Shown one piece after another: positions 59,494-64,000 of a stretch of DNA of 64,000 nt. Every line of letters starts with the position of its first letter. The stretch's first letter is position 1. The position numbers and the translations under genes are program-made. The DNA comes from Pinus tabuliformis (taxonomy: Eukaryota; Streptophyta; Pinopsida; Pinales; Pinaceae), in contig CM062804.1 of the NCBI GenBank assembly GCA_031772625.1, forward strand, positions 277,592,598 to 277,656,597. The letters are read 5' to 3'. Under the pieces are notes generated by a model. That model was not told the DNA's origin. It made no database searches and saw only the letters and a list, made by a program, of their open reading frames with translations.

Positions 59494-59965
59494 TGTTGGA
59501 AATATCTCTCTGAATACTACAGGATTTTGTAGGAATTTATAGGGTAAGTTCCTCAGATAGAACACCAAAGGACACCGCTCACAAACAGATCACAGATCAA
59601 TACACCAATATTTTGACGTGGTTAAAACCCTCAAAGAGGGAAACAATCCACAACCTGAGCTAATGCGGCCACTTCAGGCAATTTATTAATAAAAGAATGA
59701 AAATTTACATAAGCTTCTCTTATGGACAGTTACCCTACAAATGACCCTCCATGCTCTTTAAATAGAGATCATGGACCAATCGAGTGTTAAGCCACGGATC
59801 AAGTGTCGGTAATACTAAGGAGAGAATGAACCGTCGGATCACTACATATCGTGACCATCGGATTGTAAGTTACAAAATGTACATAGTAAAGAAACACACT
59901 TTACCTAACTCTACACTATACCAAGTTATACTTAACTATTTCCTATGTGTCGGAATATCCTAACA
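59494..59965 (-). repeat. 3' LTR of the right-hand copia element (472 bp)
   Basis: Read on the minus strand it starts TGTTAGGATATTCCGACAC and ends ATATTTCCAACA. The tract AAGGGGGGA lies directly before it (59966-59974 on the plus strand). The size and ends fit a copia LTR. Confidence 0.85.
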
Positions 59966-60046
59966 TCCCCCCTTAAGAACAACTTGGGATAGGATTGAAG
60001 GATTTACAAATATGACACAATAGGAGAAGGAAGGAAGCAATAGACC

Positions 60047-63000
60047 CTATCCCCCCTTAGTGACAACTTCCTGAACTCCAACCATAAATTGAAGTTTAGT
60101 AAACTTCGCCTCTGTGAGAGCCTTTGTAAAGATGTCTGCAACTTGATCATTTGTTGAACAATATTGCACTTCAAGAACATGGTCGTGAATGAGCTTTCTG
60201 ATGAAGTGCATGTGCAGTTCAATGTGTTTGATGCGCTGATGTTGGACTAGATCTTTGCATAGTTGAATGGCACTTTGATTATCACACCAAAGTGTAGTCA
60301 GATGTTGCTGCTGAAAGCCAAACTCTAACAGGATCTAACGAAGCCACAAGGCTTCCTTACTGGCTTCTGCAGCACCATGATACTCTGCTTCTACTGAGGA
60401 AAGAGGAATGGCACCTTGTTTCTTGCAAGCCCATGTAATCAGTCCTGAACCAAGAGTGAACACATAACCTGTAGTAGACATCCGATCATCAGGGTCACCA
60501 ACCCAATCGGAATCAGTGAAACCAACCAATAGAGGAGCTGCTTCAGAACTGTAATGAATCCCAAACTGAATTATACCTCAAACATAATGAAGTATTCTTT
60601 TAGCTGCTTTCCAATGACTTTCATGTGGGTTTTGCATAAATCGAGCAACAAGGCCAACGACAAAGTAAGGGTCAGGACGAGTATGGGTTAGATGCAAAAG
60701 TTTTCCTACAAGTTGACGGTATAAGGTAGCATCAACTGCAGGAGAAGTACAAGCGACTGAAAGTTTGACTCCAGACTGAAAGGGAGAAGGGGTTGGCTTA
60801 TAGTCTTCCATGTTAAAATGGCATAGAATATCACAGGCATACTTGGACTGGGAAAGGGAAATACCTTCCTTGGATTGCAAGACTTGAAGACCAAGAAAAT
60901 AATGTAATTGTCCTAAGTCTATCATTTCAAGCTTCCTTTTAAGACTAGACTTCACATGGTTTATAAGGTTGAGATCACTACCAGTCAGGATAAGATCATC
61001 AGCATAAAGAACAAGAATGATAAGAGCCTTGCCCTCTTTCTTGGTGTAGATAGTATTGTCAAAATGACACCTAGAAAAGCCATTTTCTAAAAGAAAGTTA
61101 TCCATTTTGGCATACCAAGCTCGAGGAGCTTGCTTGAGACCATAAAGGGATTTCTTAAGCTGACATACAAGGCTAGAGTCTGTTTGTATAAAGCCAAAAG
61201 GTTGTTCCATATAGATTTCTTCATGCAAGTCCCCATGCAAGAAGGCGGATTTAACATCCATCTGATGGACTTCCCATTTGAAAGAGGAAGCAAGGGAAAG
61301 AAGAAGGTGGATAGAGTTCATTTTGGCAACAGGGGAGAAGGTTTTAGTGTAGTCAATGCCTTCAACTTGTGAAAAACCCTTAGCAACAAGACGAGCTTTA
61401 TGTTTATCAACTTTCCCATCTGGTCCATACTTGGTTCTGTAAACCCATTTGCATCTAACAAGTTTTCGTCCCTTTGGTAGAGGAACAAGATCCCATGTAT
61501 CATTTGTCAATAATGAATGATATTCTTCATTCATAGATGCTTCCCAATCTGGATGGCCTGAAGCTTCTGCAAAGGTGCCAGGATCATAATTCACTGAAGC
61601 TTGAGCCAGTAAAGAAGAGGCTCTATCAAACTGAGAACATGTACATCGTTGATCTGTAGGATCATTGGCAAGATCACCTGCTGCATCCCGAGTAGCACAG
61701 ACCCATTTTGGAAGCTGAGGAGCTGAAGGAGGATCCTGAGAAGGTGGGGGAGGATTTTCATCCTCGCTTTCATCATCTGAAGAAGAAATATTTTCAAAAG
61801 TAGAAGAGATAGGGAGAGATGGCACATCCACCGAACTAGGCTCGTAGGCCGATATATTTTCAACAAACTTTGCACCTCTTCTAATGATAACATTTTTGGA
61901 CTTAAGTGGAAAAAGTCTATATCCTTTGACATCGTCAGAATATCCAACAAAAATACATTTTTCACTCTTAGGTTCTAAAGCTTTATGTTTCTCATCTAGA
62001 ATATGGGCCCATGCTTCACTTCAAAAAACACGAAAGTGACTTACATCTGGTTTAATTGAGCTCCATGCTTCTTCTGGAGTGATATTCTTTAAAACCTTAG
62101 TAGGAGTGCGATTTATTATGTAATTTGCATAGTTAATTGCTTCTGCCCAATAATTAAGACTAAGTCCTTTAGATTGAAGCATACAATTAGCCATTTCCTT
62201 TAAGGTACGATTCTTCCTTTCAGCTACACCATTTTGTTGTGGAGTATATGGAACAGTATGTTGCATTTGAATTCCATTATCAGTGCAAAAGATGAATTTG
62301 TTGTTAACATATTCTCAGCCATTATCAGATCTTAGCTTAAGAATTTGATGTCTAGATTATTTTTCAACAAAGGCCTTAAAGGCCAAGAACATGTTAAATA
62401 CTTCACTCTTGAGTTTTAAGAAGTATACCCAAGTGTGTCTGGAGAAATCATCAATGAAAGTTAAGAAATACTTGTAGCCAGAGAATGAAACAACTGGAAG
62501 TGGACCACATAAATCACTATGCACAAGTTGTAAAGGAGTTGAGGCGTGCCAAGAGGCACGTTTTTCAAAACTATCCCGATGATGTTTTTCGAGTACACAT
62601 CCGGAACAAACACAAGATACCATTGGAAGACCTGTCACCATATTTTCTTTACCTAGATTCTGAAGAGAGCGATAGTTTAAGTGACCAAATCGCTCATGCC
62701 AAAGTTTGCTTACTTCATCATTATGAGCAACAAATACCGAGGGAAGATTTGATGACCCAAAGTTGTGAAACTTATACAACCTTGTAGAATCATCAGCAAT
62801 GCCAATAGCTAAAATCTGTCTAGGATCTCTTAGGTCCTTAATTACAACATCGTGAGGTGAAAATTCAATGATTTTACCTTCACCTGAATGAGTTATCTGA
62901 TATACAGATAGAAGGTTGCAGGATAAGGTTGGAACACATAATACATCATTAAATTGACCATTGTCTATATGAACAATTCCAGTCGCTACAACACTAAGAG

Positions 63001-64000
63001 ATCTATCATCACCAACATATATATTTTTGGTGTTACCATCATTTAAAGAAGAAAACATGGCTTTGTTTTTGGCCATTTGATAAGAAGCTCCAGAATCAAT
63101 GAGCCACTCATGAGAATGAGAAGAAGAAGATACATTTAGTGCATAGCCAGACCGAGATGCTTGACAACCACATGCAGAAAATGTTATTCCTCAAGGTGAA
63201 GTTGAAGTTGAAGAGTGCTCCAAATGGATGTTATGCTTCTTCATTGCTGCTTCCAAGGCTTCCATCTTCTTAAAACATTTGGATTCTAAGTGGCCATCTC
63301 GATTACAAAAGTTGCAATGTCTATCAGTCTTCTTCCCTTTGTTTTATTTGTCTTATCATTCTGTTGAAACGATTTTTCATTTTGAGGCTGAAATTGCTTA
63401 GGACCCTTGTTTGGTTTAGGACCATTCCTTTTAGGATACAACTTCTTAGGATTATTTGAATTTGGTTGCTACTGCGCGGCTAACGCTTTTTGAGAAGAGT
63501 TTCCAAGATTAAGAAGACCAAGGTGTAAGAGTTTTTCTTGTTCTCTTATTAAAGAATCACAAAAGGAATCAAAGGAAGGGGACTTGTAGGCTTGTCCTTG
63601 AGAGATGAAGGCTTCTCTTGTAGAATGGAAGGTGGAAACAAACACAGAATAGGCTGGTCCCAACTTAGTAAGAATGGAATAGATAAGGCTGCTATCTTAT
63701 TTCTTAACCTTAACACCTTCCAAGAGAAGTCTAAGGGTCTTGAACTTGGACAAAAAATCTTCAATGCAAGAAAAATTATTGGGGTCCAATGTAAGCAACT
63801 CATTTTCGAGTTGATGGGCTTTAAGTTCATTTTTAATTCCAAAAAATTTAGTGATCTGTTTCATTACTTCCTCAGGAGTATCAAGTTCTGCAATATGGAA
63901 CTAAGATTGGGAGAAATAGACATCCCTATCAACCCACGTGCTTGATCTTGCCTATTTTCCCATTTAGCTAGCTTATCTTCATCTTTCAGTTTGGTTTCTT
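60047..64000 (-). pseudogene. Ty1/copia Gag-Pol polyprotein, partial
   Basis: It encodes capsid, protease, integrase, reverse transcriptase and RNase H. The Gag part (64000-63240) shows a UBN2-like core (PEEVMKQITKFFGIKNE) and a knuckle HCNFCNRDGHLESKC near 63320. The protease site is WLIDSGASYQM at 63110-63075. Pre-integrase and integrase follow (KLWHERFGHLNYRSL; HSDLCGPL; LRSDNG; TPQQNGVAERKNRTL) at 62720-62190. RT at 61540-60850 has KARLVAKGFSQVEGIDYTKT, MDVKSAFLHGDLHEE and the intact LYADDLILT near 61005-60980. RNase H shows VGFTDSDWVGDPDDR, SSVEAEYHGAAEA and DNQSAIQL, ending VVTKGG with TAG at 60047-60049. Stops at 60335, 60575, 62018, about 62315, about 62354 and near 63190 show it is inactive. 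Confidence 0.93.

Larger units (their letters stand above)
59494..64000 (-). mobile_element. Ty1/copia element, cut by the window end
   Basis: This is a minus-strand copia element with its 3' LTR at the left (59494-59965), a polypurine tract and a nearly full polyprotein. The 5' LTR and the gag start lie beyond 64000. It is the best preserved element here, with long open stretches including one of 417 codons. Confidence 0.93.

Overview
The window looks like nuclear DNA from a seed plant, most likely a gymnosperm, and consists almost entirely of nested, decayed transposable elements. I found no intact host gene. The evidence for a plant is a set of Ty1/copia elements whose primer-binding sites match the initiator-Met tRNA, an L1-type LINE with a plant-style RNase H domain, a CACTA-type transposase and a nuclear copy of mitochondrial cob that still carries unedited codons. 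A Penelope-like GIY-YIG endonuclease fragment points to gymnosperms, because such elements are known to me from conifers. The species is an inference.

Layout, left half. 1-807 is a copia integrase relic. 873-6864 is a gag-only LTR element with a 5-bp target duplication. 6.9-9.6 kb is non-coding with two tandem duplications. 9.65-10.2 kb is a mitochondrial insertion. 10.4-15.8 kb is AT-rich repeat DNA with long microsatellites and two tRNA-derived SINEs. 16.4-23.7 kb is a decayed LINE with two ORFs. 25.44-25.91 kb is the C-terminal part of a Penelope-like element. 24-28.7 kb is very AT-rich with local tandem repeats. 30.1-39.5 kb is a minus-strand copia relic split by a 7.6-kb gag-protease-only LTR element (30396-37993).

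Right half. 42374-54615 is the most remarkable part: a candidate 12.2-kb DNA transposon bounded by 27-bp inverted repeats and an exact 4-bp duplication (AGGT). It carries two divergent, intron-containing, now broken genes. The minus-strand gene (46.77-43.22 kb) joins a ParB-like domain to a bacterial-type amino DNA methyltransferase. The plus-strand gene (50.11-53.92 kb) looks like a DUF7869-type transposase, with a 29-residue repeat region and a C-terminal reader-like domain. Between them lies a 2.4-kb, extremely GC-rich array of about 125-bp units, each containing dyad symmetries. I know of no described plant element with this combination, but I could not search. After it come a CACTA-type transposase relic (59.03-55.56 kb, minus) and a relatively well preserved copia element (59494 to beyond the window end, minus).

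If the 12.2-kb element is one unit, the DUF7869 protein would act on the ends, the ParB-methylase would mark or bind the DNA, and the GC-rich array would be a shared promoter or protein-binding platform. Both genes carry many stops, often at codons expected to be TGG, CGG or CGA, which suggests silencing by cytosine methylation followed by deamination. Gene boundaries in relics and repeat edges are approximate unless a terminal dinucleotide or target duplication is cited.
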